NCBI RefSeq assembly: GCF_000237925.1
Contig: NC_031502.1
Span: 43,153,975 to 43,217,974, forward strand
DNA length: 64,000 bases
Direction of reading: 5' to 3'
Source: Schistosoma mansoni
Lineage: Eukaryota; Platyhelminthes; Trematoda; Strigeidida; Schistosomatidae
Positions within the stretch are counted from its first letter, which is position 1, and every line of letters begins with the position of its first letter. Below the pieces are notes generated by a model that was not told the origin of the DNA, did no database searches, and was given only the letters and a program-made list of their open reading frames with translations. A program made the position numbers and the translations under genes. Positions 22,300 to 35,700 of the stretch are shown piece after piece.

Positions 22300-23560
22300 C
22301 CTCCTTACAACAAGAGAGCGTTGAACAAAGGTTCTAGACAACAGTAAATCAGTTGATGTGGTCTACATAGACTTCAGCAGAGCATTTGACAAGGTGACAA
22401 CAAACAGACTACTCTTGAAGCTAGAAAATCTTGGTATTGCCAGACCTCTCGTCACTCCGATACATAAAACAGGATCAAGACAATTCCCATCAAACTACAA
22501 ACTTGTCGGAGCTCTCCTAAAATGACAAGGGTTTCTTTGCAGGTCGTAGACAGAAAGTAGGAGTAAATTCGAAGTGCTCCACCTGAAGACCAGTACTGAG
22601 TGGAGTGCCCCAAGTTTCTCTCCCAGGTCCTTTACTTTTTGCATTGTATGTAAATGATCTTCCAAGTATAGTAGGGTCCCCAATGTTATTATACGCTGAC
22701 GATGTAAAAATCTGGCAAGAAATAATGGGAGACGAAGATGCATGCGCACTTCAGGCAGGCTTGAATATTGTGATTAACTGGTCTAAATAGTAACTGATGC
22801 CTATCAACGCGGCAACGTGTGTCTACATGCACTTTGGGGATACGAAAGTAAATAGATAAAGAATAGGGGAATTGCCTGTACTCGTAGTTCGATCTCATAA
22901 GGTTCTTGGGTTGACAGTGAGTCATGACCTTAAGACCACATCCCATTGTCGGGAGGTTGAAGCTAAGGGGATTAGAACCCTATGAGCTTTAAGCTGGATA
23001 TTCACTAAGTTAGACACTATCATGTTCACTACAGTATACACAACCTTAGTGAGAACAAAGCTTGAGAACTGCGTTCAGGCTGAAAACCTCTGTTTAAAAG
23101 GTGACTCGGATATCCCGGAAAAAATACAGAGAGCAGCTACCCGTGGAATCCCAGAACTCCGTGGTTTATCATAAAAGGAGCTGCTTGAGAAGCCAGACCT
23201 CTTTACTCTGTCCTATCGCAAATTAAGAGGTGATCTGATTTGCATGTAGAGAATACTAAGAAATGATTTTAGACCCAACATATTTTTTTCTTCCCTATAG
23301 AGCACTACATCTCAGAGGACATAGCAGGCGAGTGGAAAAGTCGAGAACGAATAAAATGCCAGTGGCATACAGATTTTCACACCGATTCATCAATTCTTGA
23401 AACCCGTTGTCTGGAGCAGTTGTGTCCACACCTTCAATTGACTCATTAAAGAGGAGAGTGGACACTCACAGAAGCATTCCAGAAAAGGAATAACATAGGC
23501 CATAGGCCTTCTGTCCTTACTATACGAATCTGAAATCTGAATCATTTTAGTGAGGACTGA
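22300..23560 (+). mobile_element. CR1/jockey-type LINE copy D2, decayed
   Basis: Recognisable RT fragments in different frames include a YIDFSRAFDKV-like stretch near 22360 and LPGPLLFALYVNDLPS followed by SPMLLYADDVKIWQE at 22620-22720. The C-terminal region near 23330-23460 ends in a tail whose GGCCTTCTGTCC resembles the D1 3' UTR. Stops and shifts are frequent. The copy ends roughly 170 bp before the transportin start codon, so it may overlap that gene's 5' UTR or promoter. Confidence 0.8.
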
Positions 23561-23735
23561 AGACTGGAGAAAATCCAACTTTACTGCCTGATTATAAAAG
23601 CATGAAATTGGAAGAATACGCGTCAAAAATCCACTTTTTGGTCTCTTTAAGGCCAGGAAGCATACTTTTAAGGCCTTGAGGATTAAATATTGTTTATACG
23701 ATACTTTTATGCCAATCGGCGGTTATTTTGCAAAT

Positions 23736-26700
23736 ATGAGTTGGTTTCCAGATGAGGATGGGATACGACAAACGTTAGACTTGCTGCATAATTCTCAATC
23801 AACTGACACAAACGTTCAAAGGGTTGTGCATGAGGTTAGTGAATTTCCCCCTTCAACAGTTTTAGAAATTGAATGAGTTGAACAATGTTCCTGATTTTAA
23901 CAAATACCTAGCCTTTATCTTGACAAATGCAGGTTCGGAAAGTGAGTTTAAAGTTATGATCTAACTATAAATGTTGTCCAGGTGACAGCACGCGTTCTCT
24001 CAGTGGACTTATTTTGAAAAATAATCTAAAAAGTCACTTTAAGAGATGCCCTCCTGAACTTATTAGTTACATCAAGGATGGGTGTTTACGGTGCATCAGC
24101 GATAGCTCACCTATGATCAGATCAATTGTCGGAATTCTTATCACCACTATTGTAACTAGTGACGGCATACAAAACTGGCCAGAATTGCTACCAAAGTTGG
24201 TCGAGTGTATTGATTCTCACGATGTTAATTTTATGGAGGTTCGTAATGTTGATGACTAAATAATTCTCTAGGGTGCTTTTGGCGCGATCGAGAAAATATG
24301 CGAAGATTCTTCATCTCAACTGGAAACCGATCGTATTGGTTGTCCTATAGGAGTGCTTATCCCGAAATTCTTACAATACTCCAGACATGACAGTCCCAAA
24401 ATCAGGTGAGTTATGCTCCATATTTGTTGCGTACTCGTGAACAGTTTACTATCAGACTTAGTTAATGTGTTTGCTTCGGTAATAAGGGGCATGTAGTAGT
24501 CATTTTCCCTCAAATATCTATTGTTTTAGTGGGTCATTTAATGATATGCACGACTCGTTCCAGTAGTAGGTTTCGAAAATTGATTTCTTGGTGAGAAAGA
24601 AAACAACTTGTGTGCACAAGGGTTCTGTTAGTTCCTGGCTTTTATATTGCATCGTGTCATTTGACTTAAACTGCTTTGACCTAGTTGTGAAGAAAGTAAT
24701 TACAAATTGTCTTGTTCCGTACATCAGAATTAAACCAATTGATTACATTGATGAACACTGAAGAGGCTTTTAAATTTTATGCTCTCTAACTGATGTTACA
24801 TTAGTTTAGGACTGTTCCTTGGTCCCCACTTTCTCATCTTGAAATCTAGAGGCTTTCTGTTACTGGTTTGTATGCTTAAATCTAATGGTTTTAAAAGATC
24901 ATTTAGCCTAAAATGGCTTATTGCCGGTCTTCAGTAATAAGGATAGGACGTATATTGACCTATATTAATCCTTGCAGCTTGTTACATTGTGTTTGTCCAA
25001 TCTCGCTTTGAATATATCAACAGAAGGTGCTGATATTACGTGTTCTGGTAGAGAATTCCAGTAATTCACTACTCGGTGCGAGAAACGAAACGAATTGTCG
25101 TGACTACGAGTGCTACTTAACAGAAGATCACGTTTTTTCTCCGTCCCTAGGATTACCTTGAGGAATCTATATGGTCNNNNNNNNNNNNNNNNNNNNNNNN
25201 NNNNNNNNNNNNNNNNNNNNNNNNNNNNNNNNNNNNNNNNNNNNNNNNNNNNNNNNNNNNNNNNNNNNNNNNNNNNNNNNNNNNNNNNNNNNNNNNNNNN
25301 NNNNNNNNNNNNNNNNNNNNNNNNNNNNNNNNNNNNNNNNNNNNNNNNNNNNNNNNNNNNNNNNNNNNNNNNNNNNGTGGCATCAGTGTCCGCAGGTACG
25401 GCATGTGCTTTGCACCCTCCAAGTGCAAAGTACTCCTACCATAGTGGCAGGATTCTAATCCTGTACTCACCCTGGATGGCGAGGAGATCGAAGTAGTTGA
25501 GAAGTTCGTGTATCTAGGTAGCTATATAAGTGCTGGTGGTGGCGTGAGTGATGAGATTGGTGCACGTATAATGAAAGCCAGAGCGGCTTATGCCAATCTG
25601 GGCCATCTTTGGCGCCTTCGTGATGTTAGTCTGGCTGTAAAAAGTCGGATCTACAACGCGTCGGTGAGAGCAGTTTTGCTCTATGCTTGTGAAACCTGGC
25701 CTCTCCGAGTTGAGGATGTTAGACGTCTCTCTGTGTTCGATCATCGTTGTCTCCGAAGGATTGCTGACATCCAGTGGCAACACCATGTTAGTAATGCAGT
25801 GGTTCGGCATCGTGTGTTCGGGCGCAGAGACGATAATTCAATTGGTGTCACCATCTTGAAACACCGACTTCGGTGGCTTGGACATGTTTTACGAATGTCG
25901 TCCCAGAGACTTCCACGTCGTGCATTATTTGCCGACTCTGGGACTGGTTGGAAAAAGCGGAGAGGAGGTCAGTGTATGACATGGTGTCGTGGTATGAAAG
26001 AAAGCTGCAAAGGGCTAGCTTTTGTTGGTCCTTCACGACTCCCTGTCTGGGGTCCGAGAGATGGTGCAACACAGTGGCTAGAGACGTTATCAGATATGGC
26101 TCAGAATAGAAGCCAGTGGCGATCCTGCTGCAACCTTCTTTTACTTTCTACATAAAGAATGGTTCTAACTTTCCTAACTGAAAGAGTCTTCTGGTTGTAC
26201 ATTTCAGTCCGCCTTATCTTTTCATCCTTTCTCTTCCTACTTTCATTATTTTGTGTGGCGCATATGTACCTGGTGCCCTTTTGTACCAATATATATGTGT
26301 TTAAATAAATAAATAAAATAATCCTTGGTCCCCACTTTCTCATCTTGAAATCTAGAGGCTTTCTGTTACAGGTTTGTATGCTTAAATCTAATGGTTTTAA
26401 AAGATCATTTAGCCTAAAATGGCTTATTGCCGGTCTTCAGTAATAAGGATAGGAGGTATATTGACCTATATTAATCCTTGCAGTTTGTTACACTGTGTTT
26501 GTCCAATCTCGCTTTGAATATATCAACAGAAGGTGCTGATATTACGTGTTCTGGTAGAGAATTCCAGTAATTCACTACTCGGTGCGAGAAACGAAACGAA
26601 TTGTCGTGACTACGAGTGCTACTTAACAGAAGATCACGTTTTTTCTCCGTCCCTAGGATTACCTTGAGGAATCTATATGGTCGGGGTAGAACACTGTCAT

Positions 26701-29700
26701 CGGCCCTTTTACCTATTCTAACCAATTTTTGACCTGAACACCTTTGGAGTTATCTGGTAATATGCTACGAATATATTCTCCGAGCCTCTCTAAATCATGG
26801 ACGTGTCTAACTTTGAGATATGGATCGTTCGACTCTGGCAATTAACTCACAATAATATTTGATGAGATTAAGTTCTTTTCAGTCACACTAGGGTGTTGTT
26901 CTACCTATCAGAGTGTGGTAGTGCATTGAGTGACTCAGAATGTGAGTTCCCCAATGACTTGTCAACCAAGTGCGTATTATCTTTAGCTTTTTCCCCTTTC
27001 TTTTCCTCCTTACTGCCGTCCATTTTTCATCATTCAGGACAGCCACATCGGGGCTGGTGTTGCTAACATGTTCAAGTCTGAAACAGGTGTCTCTTAGACC
27101 TACATTACGTTGTGAAACTTTCATTGCTCAAGCTCCCTGTTATTTGAAGTCCTACTCACTGCCTTCTCGTGGCGGGGATGTTGTTCACAAAAGTGAGAGG
27201 ACAAAAAGCGAATGTCCGGCGCTTTAACCGGGTTGGTGGATGTGAGGGATCCACCTAGGGGAGTTGGAAAACCCTGATTCCAAACCAATGGTGCACATGG
27301 GCTCCAGGATCCTGAAGGAACGAATGGCGTATGAACCGACTGTTGGTCACCGGCTACCATGGGACTGCATCTCCTTACGATGCTCCACTGCCTTGTGGAC
27401 TAGACCTTTAGGTCAAAGGCTCCGGGTGTGGTCCCCTAAGAAAACCACCTGCTTCAGTCTGGGCACCTGGGCAGTATCACAGCCATCACACAAATCGAAT
27501 GAGATTTGTGAGGCGCATATTTATCTGGTGCTTCCTTGTACCAATATTTATGTGTTTAAATAAAATAAAAAAATTTGTACCAAAATAGTCACTTTTGGCT
27601 ACGAGGTTGAAATTTTGTCTCACTCTTGATTTTTCATTAGGCTGTGAGTTATGACTTAGATCTAGTTTAAGACAGTAAATTCAAATTTTTATGTTGAATT
27701 AGAAATGTACACCGTACTAAACTAAAGTTTTTCATTATAAGTTCCTACAATGTCGTTTGTTAAAGTGTATCATTTACACCCCGAACATCTGTCACTGAAA
27801 GTTTGTGTTTGCAGATTTAACTAGATCATACTGTTAGTTGATAGTTGCGTATTATATGCGCTAAATCAATGGCAATCACTCATGTCATTATTACAAATCA
27901 CAGTTAACATGTTTGTCATGGCCGTAAAAGACCAGATTTTATATGATTTTTGAAGCAGTTATATCAGTCTTATACGGAAAACTGGGGACTAATATTGAGC
28001 TAATACCGGCCAACACTCAAAGCGATGTTACCAGGTGGTAGTTTTGTGTAAAAAGCTTGTTGGATTTCAGCATACTTTAATAATAATTACCAGGATGATA
28101 GGTTTTGGCATGTCGGCCGTGACCGTACAATTTGTAAGTAATTCACTTAATTAGTTTCGCAATCTGATCATTCTGAACCAACACTCTCATTATTTTCTCA
28201 GTCTTGGCTATCCAGCTTCTCCGTAATCAAATTTTTAGACTTTTGTCCTACTTTTCCTAATGCCTAGTCGCCCTTCTATTCTTTATTTGTCTAATGCAGT
28301 ATCTGTAACGAGTAGTTTTTTAAAAACCTATTCAACAAAATTTTATCTAATTTAGGTCTCATGCTCTTGCATGTATCAACCACTTCATACATAGTCAATC
28401 TCAGGTTCTCTTACACTTTGTTCACGAGTTTCTGGAGTGTTTGTTCGCTTTAGCCGAAGATGAAGATCCAAATGTCCGACGACATGTCTGCTCTGCATTT
28501 GTACAGCTTCTGGAAGCTCACTTGGATAAATTACTTCCGAATTTACCTGACATTATCGAGGTAAAGCTACGTATTTCTAATTAGAAAAATAGTTTATGCT
28601 TCTTCGCACTCAAGAAACCGATGAAAATATTTCAAGAGAGGCATGTGAATTCTGGCTTTCGCTTTCTGAGCAACCCGTGTGCCACCAAGCTCTGTCGCCG
28701 TATATTGGGCGACTTATCCCAGTCTTAGTTTGTGGAATGAAGTATTCTGAAAGTGACATGGTGTTACTTCGAGTAAGACATTCAAATCAAAATATTTTTG
28801 TAGAATGATTTAGAAGAAGATGCTCATCTGCCTGACAAGGAATGCGATATTCGCCCGCGGTTTCATAAGACAAAAAACAAACTTTTCTCTCCAGAGGTAA
28901 ATGTAATAATCCTTCTAGCGGTTTGTGTTTAGGACGATGACGAAGATGAAGACGACGATTATGTTTCCAACTGGACTCTCAGAAAATGTTCTGCTGCTGC
29001 CCTTGATGTGTTGGCTAGTGTGTTCCACACAGATTTTCTACCTATTTTGTTGCCACTCACAAAAGAACTTTTATTTTCTCCTCAGTGGGAGCTTAAAGAG
29101 TCTGGTATTTTGGTCCTTGGTGCTATTGCAGAAGGTTAGTTCATTATAGTAAATGACTTCGTTAAGGTTGTATGAAGGGAATGATTCCATACCTTCCAGA
29201 GTTATGTCCGTTCCTCATTGGTTGTCTGTCGGATGATAGGCCTCTCATACGTAGTATAACTTGTTGGACATTAAGCCGGTATTCTCATTGGATCGTCGGA
29301 CAACCTCATGAGCAATACTTCAAACCTTTGATGGTTGAGGTAAGTCAACCTTTAGACTTAATTGTTGTAGCTCCTCAAAAGAATTTTGGATTGCAACAAA
29401 CGTGTTCAGGAGGCAGCCTGTTCTGCTTTCGCTACCCTAGAAGAAGAAGCTTGTACAGATCTCGTCCCATATCTGGACCTCATCTTACGAACTCTCGTGT
29501 ATGCACTTAAGCAATATCAACACAAAAACTTGTTTATTTTGTATGATGCTATAGGTACACTTGCAGATTCTGTTGGTCATCATCTCAACCGACCGGTAAA
29601 TTTAAATTGATCTCGTAATTTCCCCAAAGGATTTCATAGAGATGCTTATGCCGCCGCTTTTTGAGAAGTGGAACGTTTTACGAGATGACGAAAAAGACTT

Positions 29701-32700
29701 ATTCCCCCTTCTGGAATGCCTTTCTAGCATGGCTACTGCTTTAGGAACAGGTTTCCTACCTTACTGCGCTCCTGTGTTTAGTCGGTGTGTTAATTTAATT
29801 GATAGAACAATACAACTCAGCAAGGTAAGTTTGTCTTGGTTTCTAAACAATTTGGATTGGTGATATAAACCACAGTGTTTATCCCTTAACTCGCATACTT
29901 TCAAAGAATTTCAGTTATAAGCGTAGACGCAGCAAATTGCAGTCAGTTGAATTCATGTTTCTTGTACATTTAGCCATTCTTGTACAGCGTTAGTGAGTAT
30001 AAAAAATTTAGAAAAGCTACGTACGTAATTCATAAATAACTTTTGAGTTTAACTTTACGGTTTCTGAAATGGTTATTAAAGATCCCGATGTTCCTTAGTA
30101 TCATTATTTTTCAATCAATATTTTCGTTGTGGAATTACTCAGTAATAGTTGAAACAGCAACCTGTATTTATAAATTCCTTGTTTCCTTATGAATCCACGT
30201 TGACTTTACTTTCGCAAATACCTACCCGAATAATTCTTTGATCTGTTATAAGAATCGGGATACAAGTGCTGTTAGATGTTCAGTGGACATCTTAATGTAA
30301 TTGTTTCGTTAAATACGTTTAAATGTTCAATTTTGACAGCTACATGCTCAACAACCAGAAGTATATGAACCACCAGACAAAGACTTTATGGTGATTTCTC
30401 TGGATCTCCTAAGTGGTCTTATGGAAGGTCTTGGATCTCAGATGGAACATTTAGTATCAAGTAGCCCTTTGGTAAAGTTACTGTGTGAAGCAGCTCAAGA
30501 CGTCCAACCAGACGTCCGCCAGAGTAGTTTTGCTCTCTTGGGTGACTTAACAAAGGCATGCTTTGCCTACATCCAGCCTCAGATTGGTCAGTTTATGACA
30601 ATTTTGGCTAATAATCTCAGTTCTGAGCATATATCTGTTAGTAACAATGCTATTTGGGCAATCGGAGAAATTTGTATTCAATTGGGTGAGTGATATTTAG
30701 TTATTCAGTTCACATGTATTTAGCATTTTGAATATTTGAGATCAAAATCTAGATAATTGGGGTTATTGTATTTACGATAAGACAAAGTATGAATTCTATT
30801 ATGATCCATAATGCAATGGTACAGATAAAAGTAAACCAGTTGTGTCCTTTGTAAATTTTCGTTGATTTGGATTCTCGGTATTTAGATCACACGGGCCTAC
30901 TCACCAAATACCAATACATGTAAGTACTATAGAGAATGGCCCCCAAATGCCCTGGTACGGCCGAGAGTGGGGAGAGTCCGCTCTCCCTCTCGAAATGCTC
31001 TCACATGGCCACGCGTATATAGTCTCTGCCAGGGAAATTCTACTCACTGCCTTCTCGTGGCGGGGGTGTTTACGAAATTGAGAGGGCGAAAAGCGGATGT
31101 CCAGCTCTTTAACGGGGTTGGTGGGCACGGAGAGTCCACCTAGGGGAGTTGGAAAACCCTGATTCCAAACCAATGGTTCACATGGGCTCCAGTATCCTGA
31201 GGGGACAAATGGTGTATGGAATTTTAGTTGGTCACCGGCTACCATGGGACCGCATCTCCTTACGATGCTTCACTGTCTTGTGATCAAAGGCTCCGGGTGT
31301 GGCCCCCTAAGAAAATCGCCTGTTTCGGTTTGAGCGCCCGGGCACTATCACAGCCCTCACACGAATCAAATGAGATTTGTGTGGCGCATATATATCTGGT
31401 GCCCCTTTGTACCAATATTTGTGTTTAAATAAAATAAATAAAAAGACTATAGAGAATGAAATAGAACCAAATGCAAATATAACTAACATAAATTTCAAAT
31501 ACTGTTCCCAACCATGCGAAAGTACTGTGTAGCAACCAAATTCGGTGACTGAGAATTAAATTAGCTCTAAATCAGCAGCTAACTGGGAGCTCTCTACTCG
31601 AACACAACTGGTCGAGTTAGAGCCTATGGCGAACTGTCATCAGAATTGATTACCTCAAGTGGTGTTCGTCAGGGCTGTCCACTCTCCCCATTCTTGTTTA
31701 ACTTTGTCGTTGACACGCTTTTAGAGATATCACTTTCATCATCTCAATCTCCTGGAGTTGAACTTTTACCGGGAGGCTCACTTGTTGACTTAGAATACAC
31801 CGACGACATAGTTTTACTCAGTGAAGACTCTGACAAAATGCAGAGTGTTCTGACCACTATAAGCAACTATGCAGGCATGTTCGGGATGCGATTCTCTCCC
31901 TCGAAGTGCAAAGTGTTACTTCAGGATTGGGTTGCATCGACACCTGAACTAATGATAGGGAGTGAAGTAGTTGAGCGTGTTGACAGCTTCACTTATCTTG
32001 GGAGTCTCATCAGCCCTTGTGGTCTGGTGTGTGACGAAATCTCAGCACGGATACAGAAGGCTCGTCTAGCTTTCGTTAACTTGCGTCATTTTCGGCGTAG
32101 GCGAGATATCCTTCTAGCAACAAAAGGACGGGTTTACTGTGGAGCAGTTCGTTCCATCCTACTTTATGGCAGTGAAACATGGCCGATAAGAGTAGAGGAT
32201 ATGCGTAGGCTACTAGTATTTGATCATAGGTGTCTTCGAAGTATTGCTCGTATATCCTGGGACCACCGGGTAAGTAATGCAGATGTTAGGAAACGGGTAC
32301 TAGGTAAGGATGGCAAATCGATTGATGAAGTAGTGAAACTTCATCAGTTGAGATGGATGGGACACATGTTACGTATGCCCAACCACCGACTGCCCCAACG
32401 TGCAATGCTTTATGGTGTAGGAGCAGGTTGGAAGAAAGCTTGGGGCGGCCAGACCAAAACATGGCAAAAATCCATGAAGTCACTGACAAGTGGACTGGGC
32501 CGTGTTGGTAGGTGTAGACTACCTGGTTGGGATTCACGAGATGATAGCAACCGATGGTTAGAGACCTTGAATGACATGGCTCAAAATCGTTTGCAATGGC
32601 GAAGGTGCATCCACTCTTTGTGTTCTACCAAATTCTAATCTTCTGAATTCTTCATGTCTCTATCATTTTCCTCTTTCCAAATTTATTGCACTGGATTATA

Positions 32701-35700
32701 CTCCTCCAATAACATCTTCAAACCCTTATCTTTCACATAATGCTTATACTCTTACTACTTCTACCACTATGGGATTTAAATCGACAACTTCATCTCTGTG
32801 CTAATGTGGTATGGCAGCTCGAACTGATGTACGTACGTACGAAGTTCTACGCTGTGACTGACTGAATTGGGAGCTCCCTAAATTCGTAAATCTTAGATTT
32901 TAGTAGTCGAGCCACTTAATCTCTAAGTCTGAAACCTTATGCCACTCCTTATTTTTTGGTTTTTTATTTGACTTGTCTCACAAAAAATGGCATTTCCGCT
33001 TCATTTTTCAGTTTAATTTACTCTTGCTATGCTATATCAACTTAAACCATTCACACTAGTACCAGATTTCATCGTACCTATAATCGACTGACTGAATATA
33101 TCCTGTTTTTCATTGTCAAATTTTGTTTATAACAGGAAAGCTTCAGCATGACAATGTAAGCTAACAATTTTACTGCTAGTGTTTGATATGAGATATAATT
33201 GCACTTTTTGTTTCGTAGGTGAAGGGATGACACCGTTCGCTTCTTTGTTCATTCATCCCTTGATAGAAATTATCAATCGTCAAAGTACACCTAAGACACT
33301 CCACGAAAATACTGGTATGTAGACTTTTTGTTCTATATTCACAAATTTTCATACCAATGCGTTTCTCATGAAATCGATTCCTAGGAAAGTTTACTTCTGT
33401 GAGGAAAATTCCTAGGTTTAATTCTTACGTCCATACAGGTCTAAATTTCATAGCACACCATAGGCATTCGTTTATATGAATTGTTTCCCCTCTGTTTTTC
33501 GCTAATGCTCATTGACACCACGATCAGATAAGAAGCAAAACTGCCAATAGAATAGTGTAATTATATTACCACCATTTTGAATTTGTAGTCTTGGAGGTGA
33601 CATAACGGTCACAATTCACAACAGCACCGAGAGGTAACCTTAACTTAATAAATTGTATATATAAGTCGCTAAAATCCCATTTATCTCGTAGTTATAGTGG
33701 GAGATAATTACCAGAGCTCTAGTAAGAAATCGTGACTAGTAGTCTAACGATGCCATTAGTAATGGATTTACCCACCAATAGAATTGGATGGTGGCTATAT
33801 GATATCTAATTGGGGTCGAAAGTCTAAGCTTATTGGATGCCAACTTAGTAATCTAAATGTGAAGAGCTCGCCGCAAGATGCCAGTGTCTTGGGTCCGATC
33901 CAAGAGATGTTCACTCTGACTGTTAAGAAGCTACATACAAAAACTAAACTGTCCAGTACTTCTAGTTTTCAAATAGTTATCTAAATAAGATTGATCCGCG
34001 ATTTCAAGTACAAAATGCAGCCAAGCTTCACAAACTTTATATCGATGAAATTAAACTTTGTCTTATTTTCTTCGCATATAGCGATAACTATTGGACGTCT
34101 TGGTTTTGTTTGTCCTGGTGAATTGGCTCCTCATCTAAGCACTTTCATTCGTCAGTGGTAAGTAATAAAACGAATTTCTTTATTTATTTGAACATAAATA
34201 TTTGTACAAAGGGGCACCAGATACATATGCGCCAAATAATAAAAATGAGAATGGGAAGATGTAAAAGGGGGAAGGTGGATATAGAAGAAAAAAAACAATA
34301 AAGACTACAAATTAGTGTATGGTAGTGGAAAAAAAGTAATGGGAGAAGCAGAAAGGTACAATCAAAAAGAATTATTCTAGTCAAAGAAGTTACGGCCACT
34401 TTTTATGAGGAAAGTAAAAGGTTACAACAGGATCGCCACTGGCTTCTATTCCGAACCATATCTGATAACCTCTTTAGCCACTGTGTTGTACCATCTCTAG
34501 GACCCCAACCAGGGAGTCGTGAAGGACCGACAGAAGCCAATCATGTTCAGCTTTTCATACCACAAAACATTTCGTATACTGACCACCTCTCCGCTTTTTC
34601 CAACCAGTCCCAGCGTCGGCAATTAATGCACGAAGAATTTTCTGGGACGACATTCGTAGAACTTTTCCAAGCCACCGAAGTCGATATTTCAGGATGATGA
34701 CACCAATTGGATTATCGTCTGTGTGCCCGAACACACGATGCTGAACCTCTGCATTACTAACATGGTGTTGCCACTGGATGTCAGCAATCCTTCGGAGACA
34801 ACGATGATCGAACATCCTCGATTCGGAGAGGCAAACCTGCTCTCACCGACGCGTTGTAGATCCGACTTTTTACAGCCGAACTGACATCACGAAGGCGTTA
34901 AAGATGACCTAGATTGGCATAAGCCGCTCTGGCTCTCACTATACGTGAATTGATCTCATCACTCACGCCACTACCAACACTTATGCAGCTACCTAGATAC
35001 ACGAGCTCTTCGACTACTTCTATCTGCTCATTACCCAGGGTGAGTACAGGATTAGAATCCTGCCAGTCTTGTAAAAGAACTTTTTACTTCGAAGGTGCAA
35101 AGCACATACCGTACTTGCGGACACTAATTACCAACTGATTAAATGTGGATTGCATGATTTGGGTATCATCGCACAGTAAGACAATATCATCCACATACTC
35201 AAGGTCGAAAAGTCTCTCTAGGCAACAGATCCACACCACCATTACTTACATCTATCAGAGCTGTTTCCAGAATGTCATCGATGGCAAAGTTGGAGAGGAA
35301 TGGTAAAATTGAGCAACCCTATCTAACCCCACTGTTTAAATGTAACGGTGGAGGGGGGTGATTGTATACCCTTACTCTGTCTGAGGTGTTTGTATATAGG
35401 GGTTTTAGAATGTTAATAAACTTCTCAGTCACACCCTTCAATAGACAATCCCAGAAGATAGTCCTGTCCAACGAGTCGAAGGCAGCCATGATGTCATGAA
35501 ACACTACGATTGTTGACCTGTGATAAGTATGACGGTGTTCTAACATTTGGCGGAGGGTGAAGATATGATCAATACATCCTCGACTAGAACGAAATTCAGC
35601 CTGTTCCTCGCGAGTCAACTTTTCTCGGGTTTTGAACAATCTACGAAGTATGACGGTAGCCAATAGTTTGAATGCAATCGGAAGTAGACTTATCATCCGA

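Larger units (their letters stand above)
24406..28355 (+). other. Transportin intron 4 with nested retroelements
   Basis: A GTGAGT donor opens and a TTTAG acceptor closes a 3950-bp intron. Contents in order: the left copy of a 361-bp duplication (24816-25176), an N gap, LINE B1 (25377-26321), a deleted CR1-like element (26322-27146) and a LINE-B-derived retroposon (27147-27572). From 27573 to 28355 I see nothing beyond AT-rich intron sequence. Confidence 0.9.
30686..33218 (+). other. Transportin intron 12 with two retroelements
   Basis: A GTGAGT donor opens and a TAG acceptor closes a 2533-bp intron. It holds retroposon nB2 (30939-31445) and a LINE A' copy (31593-32867), each with its own target duplication. 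The remaining stretches are plain AT-rich intron. Confidence 0.9.
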
